Shown: positions 27,213 to 35,440, counted from the stretch's first letter. The stretch is 64,000 nucleotides of DNA from Streptomyces sp. NBC_01717 (GCF_036248255.1 NZ_CP109178.1:7879001-7943000); one strand, 5' to 3'. Program-made: numbers and translations. The notes: generated by a model not told the origin, from the letters alone.

Positions 27213-28572
27213 CGCCCACGGCCCCTTCCAGCTTCTTCGCGTAGTCGGCCGCCGCCTGCTCCGGGCTCTTGCCGTCGACCACCGCGGCCGTGGCCTCCTG
27301 CAGCAGCGTGGAGACCTGTGCGTACTCCGCCAGCGGCGGGCGGAATGAGGTGACGGGCAGGACGTCCTTGGAGACGAAGCTCAGCATCGGGTCGCCCGCC
27401 AGCACCTCGTCGTTCACGTCGGTGCGAGCGGTGATCCGGGCCTCGCCGGCCAACTGCTTCTTGATGGCGTCGGCCGAGTTCATGAACTTCATCAGCTCGA
27501 AGGCGAGGTCGGTGTTCTTGCTCTTCGGGTTGATCGTCTGCACCCCGCCGCCGGAGTAGGAGACGAAGTCCTGGCCGTTCACGCCGGAGCCGGCCGTCAT
27601 GGCCGGGATCTTGGCGTAGCCCACGACCTCGTCGCGCTTCTCCATCGGGGCGACGCCGCCCTTGGGGTTGATCACACTGCGCCAGAAGTAGTCGCCCTCG
27701 AGCAGCATGCCCACCTTGCCCGCGGCGAACTCGGCGAAGGACTTGTCGCGGCCCTTGGCCTCCTTCTGCAGCAGCGGGTCGCCCAGCTTGTCGCCGTAGA
27801 TCTCGCTGTACAGCTTCAGGGCGTCCTTCACACCCTGGGTGGCGCCGGTCCACTTGCCATCGGCCCAGGCCGATTCGCCGGTGCCAGCCAGCAGCGGCAG
27901 GAAGCCCTGCATGGTGGTGGCCTCACCCATGGCGGTGCCGGCGTTGAGCTGGATCGGGGTGACGTCCTTGACCGACTTCAGCTTCTCGCCGGCCTCGATG
28001 ATCTGGTCCCAGCTGGTGGGTTGCCACTTCTCGGGCAGACCGGCCTGCTTGAACAGCTCCTTGTTGTAGTAGATCACCCGGCCGTCGCTGCCGCCGGGTA
28101 TGCCGTAGAGCTTGTCCTCGAAGGTCGCCAGCTGCTGCACGGAATCCGGGATCTGCTTCCAGCCGTCCCAGCTGGAAGCACCCTTGACAACGTTGTTCAA
28201 CGGCTTGATGTACCCGGCCTGGGCGAACTCGCCGACCCAGATTCCGTCGATGTCGTATACGTCCGGTCCGGAGCCCGACTGCAGGTCCAGGGCCAGCTTG
28301 GTCTTGTACTGCTCGTCGTCCACGCCGCTCGGTCGGAACGTCACCTTCACGTCGACGCCCTTGGCCTTCTGGGCCTTGGTGAACTGCGGGATGACCCACT
28401 TCTCGATCCAGTCCGCCTGCGCGGCGTTCTTGCCGCCAGCGATCGCGTTGGCCGTGATCGTAAGGGAGTTGGAGCCCCCGGCGTCATCGCCTGAGCCGCC
28501 GCAGGCGGCCAGGATCAGCGTCAGGGAGATGGCGCCAGTGAGCGCCATTGCACGTCTGGTCAGCACATTCAT
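27190..28572 (-). CDS. sugar ABC transporter substrate-binding lipoprotein
   Basis: A 460-aa solute-binding lipoprotein. The ATG at 28572 was chosen because GAGGAG precedes it and the product then begins MNVLTRRAMALTGAISLTLI with an LAAC lipobox. The body shows family segments such as YDIDGIWVGEFAQAGYI, IYYNKELFKQAGLPEKW and GKVGMLLEGDYFW. It is the first gene of the 12-gene operon and defines what enters the pathway. The ligand is predicted, not seen, to be an inositol glycoside. Confidence 0.9.
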   Translation of the reverse strand: MNVLTRRAMALTGAISLTLILAACGGSGDDAGGSNSLTITANAIAGGKNAAQADWIEKWVIPQFTKAQKAKGVDVKVTFRPSGVDDEQYKTKLALDLQSGSGPDVYDIDGIWVGEFAQAGYIKPLNNVVKGASSWDGWKQIPDSVQQLATFEDKLYGIPGGSDGRVIYYNKELFKQAGLPEKWQPTSWDQIIEAGEKLKSVKDVTPIQLNAGTAMGEATTMQGFLPLLAGTGESAWADGKWTGATQGVKDALKLYSEIYGDKLGDPLLQKEAKGRDKSFAEFAAGKVGMLLEGDYFWRSVINPKGGVAPMEKRDEVVGYAKIPAMTAGSGVNGQDFVSYSGGGVQTINPKSKNTDLAFELMKFMNSADAIKKQLAGEARITARTDVNDEVLAGDPMLSFVSKDVLPVTSFRPPLAEYAQVSTLLQEATAAVVDGKSPEQAAADYAKKLEGAVGGAGNIKS

Positions 28573-28641
28573 GGATGGGGTCTCCTCGGTGAAGTACCCG
28601 GACCCTGCCATGTGATTCACAATGACGTGAAGAGCTAATGT

Positions 28642-28654
28642 CTTAACAATTAAG
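28642..28654. promoter_or_regulatory. probable GntR operator between divergent genes
   Basis: CTTAA-CAA-TTAAG is a perfect 5-bp inverted repeat in the AT-rich 106-bp gap between the binding-protein gene and the GntR regulator. An AT-rich symmetric site in such a gap is where a GntR/HutC repressor normally binds and where both promoters must lie. Confidence 0.55.
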
Positions 28655-28678
28655 TAAAGGGTCTTGTAGTGTCTACGC

Positions 28679-29452
28679 ATGAGACCAAAGTCCACCGCCG
28701 AGCGCGCGGAGGTGTCGGACCTTCTCCTCAGCGTCGACCGCTCCAGTCCGGTCCCGCTCTACTACCAGCTCTCCCAGCAGCTGGAACAGGCCATCGAACA
28801 GGGCAGGTTGCGGCCCGGCTCCCTGCTGGGCAACGAGATAGACCTCGCCGCCGGGTTGGGCCTGTCCCGGCCCACCGTACGCCAGGCCATCCAGGCGCTG
28901 GTCGACAAGGGCCTCATGGTCCGCCGTCGCGGCGTGGGCACCCTGGTGGTGCACAGCCAGGTCAAGCGGCCCCTCGAACTGAGCAGCCTCTACGACGATC
29001 TGGAGTCCGCCGGCCAGCGCCCGGCGACCCGAGTTCTCGATGTTTGCGCGACAGCAGCCGACGCGGAGGTCGCCACCGCGCTGGGGGTGGCGGAGGGCGA
29101 GCCGGTGACCCGGGTGGAGCGCCTGCGTCTGGCGCACGGGGAGCCACTCGCCGTACTTCGCAACCACATACCGGCGGACGTGGCGGGGCTGAGTGCGGAT
29201 CAGCTGGCGAAGACGGGCCTGTACCGCCTGATGGGCGCGGCGGGCACGGCGCCGCACAGCGCCCGCCAGACGATCGGCGCCCGCAGCGCCACCGCTGAGG
29301 AGGGGTTGCTCCTGCACGAGCCGGAGGGCGCGCCGCTGCTCACCATGCGGCGGGTCGCATACGACACGACGGGACGGGCGGTCGAGTACGCGAACCACTA
29401 CTACCGGGCATCGCGGTACTCCTTCGAGCTGCAGCTGCTGATCAGGAGCTGA
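28679..29452 (+). CDS. GntR-family (HutC/UTRA) regulator of the inositol operon
   Basis: A 257-aa regulator: a winged helix at residues 24-90 (PLYYQLSQQLEQAIEQGRL, LSRPTVRQAIQALVDKGLMV) and a UTRA ligand-binding domain after it, ending with the usual ANHYYRASRYSFELQL. It is transcribed away from the 12-gene operon from a shared gap, so it probably represses that operon and itself until an inositol or mannosyl-inositol intermediate binds. Its position and family match actinobacterial IolR-type regulators. Confidence 0.88.
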   Translation: MRPKSTAERAEVSDLLLSVDRSSPVPLYYQLSQQLEQAIEQGRLRPGSLLGNEIDLAAGLGLSRPTVRQAIQALVDKGLMVRRRGVGTLVVHSQVKRPLELSSLYDDLESAGQRPATRVLDVCATAADAEVATALGVAEGEPVTRVERLRLAHGEPLAVLRNHIPADVAGLSADQLAKTGLYRLMGAAGTAPHSARQTIGARSATAEEGLLLHEPEGAPLLTMRRVAYDTTGRAVEYANHYYRASRYSFELQLLIRS

Positions 29453-29627
29453 GTGTCGGCGGGCAGGGGGGTACGCCTCACTCGGCCGGGCCGCCGCCCA
29501 CGAAGACATGCAACTGCGCTGGCAAAAGGCCCTGCGGACCGGGATTTCCCGACGTTTGTCGCCGCATGGACCGAGCGGAGCGGATAACTCCACCGGTGAA
29601 GGAGGGGTGCTTGCGGGGCGCCGCCGG

Positions 29628-29830
29628 TCACGGTTTCCAGGACTGGCGTGCCGTACGGGTCTCGGCCCAGCGCTGGTGCAGGGTGTCGGTGCCGTCGCCT
29701 GCCCGGTACGTCGCCTTCCCCGTCTCGACCGCCGGTTTCGTGCTGACGGTTTCCCCCAACCGCGCCCCAGCAGGCCGACGGCGCTCGAGTTGGAGCGGTA
29801 CGTGCGCTTCAGGGCCAGCGGCACGCCAGG
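29628..29830 (-). pseudogene. RHS/polymorphic-toxin fragment
   Basis: The minus-strand translation PLALKRTYRSNSSAVGLLGRGW is the conserved N-terminal signature of RHS-repeat proteins. After a frame change it continues KPAVETGKATYRAGDGTDTL and stops at 29628. Only about 65 codons survive, so this is debris of a toxin or wall-associated protein gene. The 175 bp between it and the GntR gene hold nothing recognisable. Confidence 0.4.
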
Positions 29831-29974
29831 CTGGCCAGCGAAGCGTCGGTGAGCTGTTCGTAGAACGTGCCGGTATGTCGCCTGCCGAGCCGCGAAACCT
29901 GGGGCTGGCCCTGCGGCTTCTCTCGGCCTTGCTGCCTGTGAAATCTTTCCGATGGCACATCACGAGGAGGGCGG

Positions 29975-31470
29975 GGGGGGGTGCCTCTATGTCTTTCGTC
30001 AAGCGAGGCGAGGGGTTCGGGGTTCGTAGAAGGTGCCGTCGCGGAGCATCGCGAACAGCACGCTGATGCGATGGCGGGCGAGGCGGAGAAGAGCCTGTGT
30101 GTGGGTCTTTCCGCGGGCCCGGCATCGGTCGTAGTAGGTGCGGGAGGCGGGATCGTGCAGGGCAGCGAAGGCGGAGAGGAACATCGCTCTCTTCAGTTGG
30201 CGGTTGCCGCCTCGGGGTGCGTGTTCACCGTGGATCGAGGTCCCCGACGACTTCGTCGTTGGGGCGAGGCCGGCGTAGGAGGCGAGGTGGGCGGCGCTGG
30301 GGAAGCTGGTGCCGTCGCCGACGGTGACCAGCAGGACGGCGGCGGTCCTGACCGCGACCCCCGGCATCGAGGTCAGGACCGGGGAAAGAGGGTGTGCCTC
30401 CAGCAGTTGCCCGATCTGGGCTTCCAAGGCCTGGCGCTGGTCGTGGACGGCCGCGAGCGAGCGGGCCAGCGACGGCACCACGACGTCGAGAGTGCCCGTC
30501 CCGGGGACGACGACGGTCTGCTCGTCGAGCGCGTCGAAGACCTCGTCGATCAGCCGGATGGCCATGCGCGGGGCCTTGGGCCGGACCACCTCAACGAGTC
30601 TGCGGCGTCCGGCTTTCCGCAGAGCGGCCGGGGAACCGTAGCGTTCCAGCAGCCAGGTCACGGCCTGGTGGTCGAGACGGGGTCCGAGGACGCGTTCCAG
30701 CGAGGGATGGAACTGGGTGAGCAGGCCCCGTATGCGGTTGCTGGTGCGGGTGGCCTCGGCCGCGAGGTCCTGGTCGAAGCCGACCAGAACCGTGAGTTCG
30801 GCGGTGATCTCATCAGTCAGCTCGAGCGAGCGCAGGGTGTGGGGCATGGTGCGGGCGGCGTCCGCGATCACCGCCGCGTCCTTGGCGTCGGTCTTGGCCT
30901 CGCCCGGGTAGAGGTCGGCGATCCGACGCATGGCCAGGCCGGGCAGGTAGGCGACCTTGCAGCCCGCGTCCCGGGCCACGGGCAGGGGCAGGGCGCCGAT
31001 CGAGGCGGGCTGGTCCACGATCACCAGCACGGTGCCGAACTTCGCGGCCAGCTTGTCGAACACGGCCCGCAGTTTCGGCTCGCTGTTGGGCAGTGGCTTG
31101 TCGAAGACCTTCTTGCCGGCCGTGGTGAGCCCGTGGCCATGATGGGCGCTCTTGCCAACGTCCAGGCCGAGGAAGACGCCTACGTCACCGATGTCGTACA
31201 ACCCATCCTCCCGAGCAGGGTTCGTGCGGTGCTGGCCAAGGCGTTGGCGCCGTACGCGCGCATCCACGTTATGCAGACCTGCCGCCCGCAAACGGCCGGG
31301 CATTGCACCCAGCCAGGCGGTAGTCGGACCTCTCATCAGCGTCTCCAACGGCGCCTCTCGGGCCCGGTAACACCACCCCCCAGGTCATCGCTCGACAGGG
31401 GGACACAGTCATGCCGGGCCCGGAGGCCAGCGGCCCTCTTGCAGGACCGCGAAGAACATAACGGGGGGGT
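29975..31470 (-). mobile_element. IS110-family element (approximate ends)
   Basis: Contains one IS110-type transposase and about 270 bp of non-coding DNA upstream of it. IS110 elements have no clear inverted repeats. The ends here are guessed from a GGGGGGGT tract found at both sides (29975-29982 and 31463-31470). The non-coding segment 31202-31470 is where IS110 relatives encode a bridge RNA. Confidence 0.6.
29999..31201 (-). CDS. IS110-family transposase (DEDD type)
   Basis: About 400 aa. The TTG at 31201 is preceded by GGGAGG, giving LYDIGDVGVFLGLDVGKSAH. The N-terminal RuvC-like domain shows GLDVGK, VIVDQPASIGALP (Asp in place of the classical Glu, as in the Streptomyces IS116-like group) and AKTDAKDAAVIADAAR. 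The C-terminal Tnp_20 domain shows SMPGVAVRTAAVLLVTVG and LASYAGLAPTTKSSGT. The reading frame is complete, so the element may be mobile. Confidence 0.9.
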   Translation of the reverse strand: MYDIGDVGVFLGLDVGKSAHHGHGLTTAGKKVFDKPLPNSEPKLRAVFDKLAAKFGTVLVIVDQPASIGALPLPVARDAGCKVAYLPGLAMRRIADLYPGEAKTDAKDAAVIADAARTMPHTLRSLELTDEITAELTVLVGFDQDLAAEATRTSNRIRGLLTQFHPSLERVLGPRLDHQAVTWLLERYGSPAALRKAGRRRLVEVVRPKAPRMAIRLIDEVFDALDEQTVVVPGTGTLDVVVPSLARSLAAVHDQRQALEAQIGQLLEAHPLSPVLTSMPGVAVRTAAVLLVTVGDGTSFPSAAHLASYAGLAPTTKSSGTSIHGEHAPRGGNRQLKRAMFLSAFAALHDPASRTYYDRCRARGKTHTQALLRLARHRISVLFAMLRDGTFYEPRTPRLA

Positions 31471-31498
31471 AGCTTGGCGGTTGTCTTAACGGAGGTTG

Positions 31499-31555
31499 GT
31501 GGACACGAACGTCGATAATGCGGACCGTCAGGTGCGTTTGAGCTTCTTCGGCTAG
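31499..31555 (+). pseudogene. unidentified C-terminal gene remnant
   Basis: The plus-strand reading VDTNVDNADRQVRLSFFG followed by TAG. A nearly identical tail, NRQVRLSFPG plus stop, occurs at 61560-61634. I do not recognise the parent protein. Nothing coding is visible upstream because the IS110 element abuts it. Confidence 0.25.
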
Positions 31556-31995
31556 AGAGTCGCTTCGGTGGGACTGTAGAAGGGAAGTCCGGCCACGCCA
31601 ACTGAGTGATGCGCTTGGTCGGGGAGGTGGTCGTCTTGCGACAGTCCACGTGGTACGCGACCGCGCTGCTGTCCGTCGTGTGGGTGTGGGCGTCGGTGGT
31701 CAGCGGCGGCGGTGGGCCAGAGTCTCCGGTCTGACAGTCAGGTAGGTCTCTGGGGTGGTGGCTTCGAGATCGCTGGGTGACAGAGAGAAGTCCAGGCCCG
31801 CTTCCAACCTTGCGGTCCATGGCAGTTCTGCTGCCGATACGAAGGCATCGCGGACTCTGCGATGAAATGCGCGGTCGTTCGAACTGTTGGCGCTGTCGGT
31901 GCTCGCATCGAGCGGATGATGTGCGGTGGTTCATCTCTTCATGGCTCAGGTCGACCACGACACTGGAGTGGCGCCGCCAGGACCCGTTGGTCTGA
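31556..31995. other. 440-bp stretch without a recognisable gene
   Basis: Open frames exist on both strands, but none has a ribosome site, family motif or consistent third-position GC pattern. It is probably debris between the IS110 element and the next hairpin. Confidence 0.4.
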
Positions 31996-32033
31996 ACAGC
32001 CCTGGCCCCGAATTGATTCGGGGCCAGGGCTGT
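31996..32033. terminator. rho-independent-type terminator hairpin
   Basis: ACAGCCCTGGCCCCGAA (31996-32012) pairs with TTCGGGGCCAGGGCTGT (32017-32033): 17 perfect base pairs and a TTGA loop. It lies 61 bp past the stop of the small minus-strand membrane protein. Confidence 0.85.
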
Positions 32034-32094
32034 CTTGCGTGGTGCGGGCGAGGATCTCGATGAGCTCGCCCGCGCCGGGATCCCGCCGACGTCG

Positions 32095-32265
32095 TCAGCG
32101 TCTGCGGGAAGGGCGGCCAGCTCCGATTCCCGCGACGTGCAGGGCAAGAAGTGCCAGGCCCAGGAGCATGAGGTTCACGGAGGAGAAGACGTCGTTGGTG
32201 GTGATTTCTGCTGCGTTGATCAGGAAAGCGATGACGAACAGGACGGCCGCGGCTATGCCGAGCAT
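32095..32265 (-). CDS. 56-aa small membrane protein
   Basis: ATG at 32265 with a GAGAGGAG ribosome site 5-12 bp upstream. The product MLGIAAAVLFVIAFLINAAE continues with a second hydrophobic segment LMLLGLALLALHVAGIG and a basic tail RPSRRR. Two helices with a short loop fit the many small conserved Streptomyces membrane proteins of unknown role. It ends just before a strong terminator, which supports it as a real monocistronic gene. Confidence 0.75.
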   Translation of the reverse strand: MLGIAAAVLFVIAFLINAAEITTNDVFSSVNLMLLGLALLALHVAGIGAGRPSRRR

Positions 32266-32418
32266 GGGGTGCTCCTCTCGAAGGGGGTGAGGTGCTTGTG
32301 CCCGGACATCCCACAGACAGACCCCGTTTCCGCTGCGGCTTCGGGACGTCGGCCGGGCTGCGTGCCGGGATTGCGGGGGTGTTCCTCGAAGGCGGGGATA
32401 GATCTACGCGCAGGACTC

Positions 32419-32568
32419 ATGAGCGATCCGACCGTCAACTTCCTCGCCGCGTTCGCGGGCGCCGGCCGAGCCCTGTTCAGCAAGCTCGACGACGCCCTCG
32501 AGCGCCCTCCGCTGCTGGCCCGCAGCGCGCCGCGGAGGCCGGAGAAGCGCGGTCTTCCACGGCTGTGA
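32419..32568 (+). CDS. possible 49-aa small protein
   Basis: MSDPTVNFLAAFAGAGRALF is followed by a polar, basic tail ending LPRL. AGGA lies 7 bp before the ATG. There is no family recognition; a short amphipathic or hydrophobic patch covers residues 8-20. The rest of 32266-32742 holds only the promoter region of the next gene. Confidence 0.35.
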   Translation: MSDPTVNFLAAFAGAGRALFSKLDDALERPPLLARSAPRRPEKRGLPRL

Positions 32569-32742
32569 GGCCCGGGCCCGGCGCCGGTGGAGCCGCGCGG
32601 GCCGAGCCGCTCATCGGGTCCAAGGGGGCCGAGAGCGGAGTCATGCGCTTCTCACAGCCTCGCCCGGTCATCGCGCGAGCTCTCAAATTGCCTTCACCGC
32701 AAGCGCATTGACGCTCCACATCCACGGTGATTCACTTCGTGA

Positions 32743-32758
32743 CTGAGAGCGCTCTCAG
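32743..32758. promoter_or_regulatory. perfect 16-bp palindrome, LacI/CebR-type operator
   Basis: CTGAGAGCGCTCTCAG is fully symmetric and close to the known CebR box TGGGAGCGCTCCCA of Streptomyces. It lies 59 bp upstream of the beta-helix protein ATG, so a LacI-family repressor (possibly a CebR relative elsewhere) should control that gene. Confidence 0.75.
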
Positions 32759-32816
32759 AGATCAGGGGCCGGTTGACGGTCCCGTCTGTTCACCCTATGC
32801 AAGGAGAGCCGTGTCC

Positions 32817-34622
32817 ATGATTCCCTCTCGTCGTAGTGTGCTGCGCGGGGCGGCCGCTGCCTCGGTGCCGCTGATCAGTGGTGTTTGGTCAGGACCGGCG
32901 TTTGCGTCGGCCGCCGCCTCCGGCAAGTCCCGGACCGGCGGCGCCTCCTCCGTGCTCGGCCCGAACGTCCTGGTCTTCGATCCGTCCATGAACGATGTGT
33001 CGATTCAGGCCAAGGTCGACGCCGTATTCGCCATCCAGGAGTCCAACCAGTTCGGCGACGAGCGCTTCGCCCTGGCCTTCATGCCGGGCACTTACACCGT
33101 CGACATCAACGTCGGCTTCTACACGCATGTCGTGGGCCTTGGCGCGAGCCCCGCCGACGTGGTGATCAACGGCCATGTCACCGTCGACGCCCAGTGGTTC
33201 GACGGAAACGGCACCCAGAACTTCTGGCGGGCCGCGGAGAACCTGACCATCGTGCCGCCGGACGGACTGGAGCGCTGGGCGGTCGCCCAGGCCGCTCCGA
33301 TGCGCCGCGTCCACATCAAGGGGAACATGACCCTGATGCCGAGTCCGCCCGGCAACCAGTGGTCCAGCGGCGGCTTTCTGGCCGACAGCGTGGTGGACGG
33401 ACAGGTCGAGTCCGGCTCCCAGCAGCAGTGGCTGTCGCGCAACGACACCTTCGGCAGCTGGACCGGCTCCAACTGGAACATGGTGTTCGTCGGTACCGAG
33501 GGCGCCCCCGCGCAGGCCTTCCCGACCCCGCCGTACACCACCGTCGACCGCACCCCCGTGGTACGGGAGAAGCCGTTCCTCACTGTGGACCGTCACGGCT
33601 CCTACCAGGTCTTCGTTCCCGCGCTGCGCACCAACAGCACCGGCACGACCTGGGCGGACGGCCCGGCCCGGGGGCGCAACATCCCGCTGTCGCAATTCCA
33701 TGTGGCCCAGCCGGGCGACTCGGCCGCGGAGATCAACCGGGCCCTCGCCCACGGCAAGCACCTCCTGTTCACGCCGGGCATCTACGACATCTCCGCGCCG
33801 CTGCGCGTGAACCGCGCCGGCACCGTGGTCCTGGGCCTCGGCCTGGCCACCCTGCGCTCCACCCACGGCAACACCGTGATCGAGGTCGCCGAGGTCGCCG
33901 GCGTCACCCTCGCCGGCCTGCTGTTCGAAGCGGCCTCCAGCCACACCCCGGTACTGCTGCGCGTCGGCAACGGCCGGAGCCCGCGGCGGCACAGCGCCGA
34001 CCCGACCGTGCTGTTCGACGTCGTCGCCCGGATCGGCGGCGCGCTGCCCGGCGGTGCGGGGGTCAGCGTCCAGATCGACAGCAACGACGTGATCTGCGAC
34101 CACCTCTGGCTCTGGCGCGCCGACCACGGTCTCGACGGCGCCGTCGGCTGGACCGTCAACCCCGCCGACAACGGCATCGTGGTGAACGGCGACCATGTCA
34201 CCGCGTACGGGCTCTTCGTCGAGCACTACCAGAAGTACGAGGTGCTGTGGCAGGGCGACCACGGCCGCACCTACTTCTTCCAGAACGAGCACCCCTACGA
34301 CGTGCCCACCCAGTCGGCCTGGCGGCACGGTTCCACCCTCGGCTACGCCGCCTACAAGGTCGGCGACCGGGTGCGCGACCACCACGCCTGGGGCCTGGGC
34401 AGCTACTGCTACTTCAACCGCAACGCGGACATCTACACCGACGCCGCCTACGAGGTCCCCGACACCCCCGGCGTCGTCTTCACCGACCTGATGACGGTCT
34501 GCCTCAACGGTGCGGGCGGCGGCGGCATCCTGCACTGCATCGACAAGGCCGGCGACCCGGTCCAGAACGGTTTCGCGACGTACTCCATGAAGTCGTACTC
34601 CAACGGGGTCGGCAGCGTCTGA
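32817..34622 (+). CDS. Tat-exported parallel beta-helix protein (adenylyl cyclase-named family)
   Basis: A 601-aa secreted protein. The Tat signal is SRRSVLRGAAAASVPLISG ending at about Ala-Ser-Ala. The AAGGAG site (32801-32806) suits either ATG 32817 or GTG 32811. The mature part begins SVLGPNVLVFDPSMNDVSIQ and carries beta-helix-like repeats (VDAVFAIQESNQFGDERFAL; later GIVVNGDHVTAYGLFVEHYQ and YEVLWQGDHGRTYFFQNE). Relatives are often labelled adenylyl cyclase in databases, but no cyclase motif is visible. A carbohydrate lyase or hydrolase is more plausible given the fold and the CebR-like operator. Confidence 0.75.
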   Translation: MIPSRRSVLRGAAAASVPLISGVWSGPAFASAAASGKSRTGGASSVLGPNVLVFDPSMNDVSIQAKVDAVFAIQESNQFGDERFALAFMPGTYTVDINVGFYTHVVGLGASPADVVINGHVTVDAQWFDGNGTQNFWRAAENLTIVPPDGLERWAVAQAAPMRRVHIKGNMTLMPSPPGNQWSSGGFLADSVVDGQVESGSQQQWLSRNDTFGSWTGSNWNMVFVGTEGAPAQAFPTPPYTTVDRTPVVREKPFLTVDRHGSYQVFVPALRTNSTGTTWADGPARGRNIPLSQFHVAQPGDSAAEINRALAHGKHLLFTPGIYDISAPLRVNRAGTVVLGLGLATLRSTHGNTVIEVAEVAGVTLAGLLFEAASSHTPVLLRVGNGRSPRRHSADPTVLFDVVARIGGALPGGAGVSVQIDSNDVICDHLWLWRADHGLDGAVGWTVNPADNGIVVNGDHVTAYGLFVEHYQKYEVLWQGDHGRTYFFQNEHPYDVPTQSAWRHGSTLGYAAYKVGDRVRDHHAWGLGSYCYFNRNADIYTDAAYEVPDTPGVVFTDLMTVCLNGAGGGGILHCIDKAGDPVQNGFATYSMKSYSNGVGSV

Positions 34623-34688
34623 TGCCTCTGCGCGACAGCGGCGGGTCCTCGTGGGCGCCGCGTCGGCCGTGAGCGGGTGAGGAACGGT

Positions 34689-34717
34689 GGCGCGGCGGTC
34701 GCACGGACCGCCGCGCC
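34689..34717. terminator. terminator hairpin after the beta-helix gene
   Basis: GGCGCGGCGGTC (34689-34700) pairs with GACCGCCGCGCC (34706-34717) around a 5-nt loop, 67 bp past the stop codon. Confidence 0.7.
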
Positions 34718-34775
34718 GCTCGCGTTTGTCGGGGAGCGGTGGCCGGTGCCGCCGGCCGCCGGGCGGAGGAGGGGC

Positions 34776-34860
34776 TCAGCGGGCCTCGCGTCCGCGGAGC
34801 AGGACCAGGACCGCGCCGCCGATGGCGACCAGGCCGATGGCGGTGGCCGTCGGGAGCGGG
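34776..34860 (-). pseudogene. C-terminal wall-anchor/membrane tail remnant
   Basis: The minus-strand frame PLPTATAIGLVAIGGAVLVL followed by LRGREAR and stop resembles the hydrophobic tail of Streptomyces surface proteins. No N-terminal part is found upstream; the fragment is isolated. Confidence 0.3.
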
Positions 34861-34889
34861 GTGGGCCCGTGCGGGGGAGTAGCCAGTCA

Positions 34890-35256
34890 GCGCGTCCGGC
34901 TGCACGACACGATCGGCGCTCAGCGCAGAATCCACCGGATCTTCCAGCCGGCGGCAGCTTTCCGGGGCCTGCCGCTGACCGACGTGCTCCGGGAAGCTAC
35001 CGAGAACGAACAGTTGAGCAGCTACCTGCAGTGGGTGCTTGGCACGGCCGGCCGCGATGTCGCGCCCGATGTCGTGCCCGCCGCAGCCGCTCTGGGCCAG
35101 CTGACCGAGCGAGGCATCGAGATCAGGCGCAGCTACGTGGGTGAGTACTGCACCTCGCTCGAAATGGCCGGCGCCTCCGTCACACTGGTCCGGCTGGACG
35201 ACGAGATCTCCGATCTGCTAGCCGACCCCGCCGAGATCCCGATCCGCTTGTTCTGA
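34890..35256 (+). pseudogene. dihydroxyacetone kinase DhaK, C-terminal remnant
   Basis: The plus-strand frame ends LTERGIEIRRSYVGEYCTSL, EMAGASVTLVRLDDEISDLL and PAEIPIRLF, the characteristic C-terminus of DhaK, where this segment ends the ATP-independent dihydroxyacetone-binding subunit. The preceding 60-70 codons are less clear, and there is no intact N-terminus or start signal. The dihydroxyacetone-binding His region is missing, so it cannot be functional. Confidence 0.55.
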
Positions 35257-35289
35257 CGGGCCGATGACATTCCTCGCCCGGAGGATCAG

Positions 35290-35389
35290 GCGCCGCGAAG
35301 ACCCCGATCGGCTGGGTGAGGGCCTCTCCGGTGCGCACGTCCAAGGCGGCGGCGATGGAGACCGTGGAGTGCCGGCGGTACTCGAACTA
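35290..35389 (-). pseudogene. IS630-type transposase internal fragment
   Basis: The minus-strand translation FEYRRHSTVSIAAALDVRTG with EALTQPIGVFAA matches the segment after the first catalytic Asp in IS630-like transposases (EYRRHGTVSIIAALDVHSG). It is a different subgroup from the intact IS630 at 8242. Only about 33 codons remain. Confidence 0.5.
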
Positions 35390-35440
35390 CTGCAGCGCGG
35401 GTCGGCCGGGCGCGGGTGCCCTGCCGGGGTGGCGCAGGTC

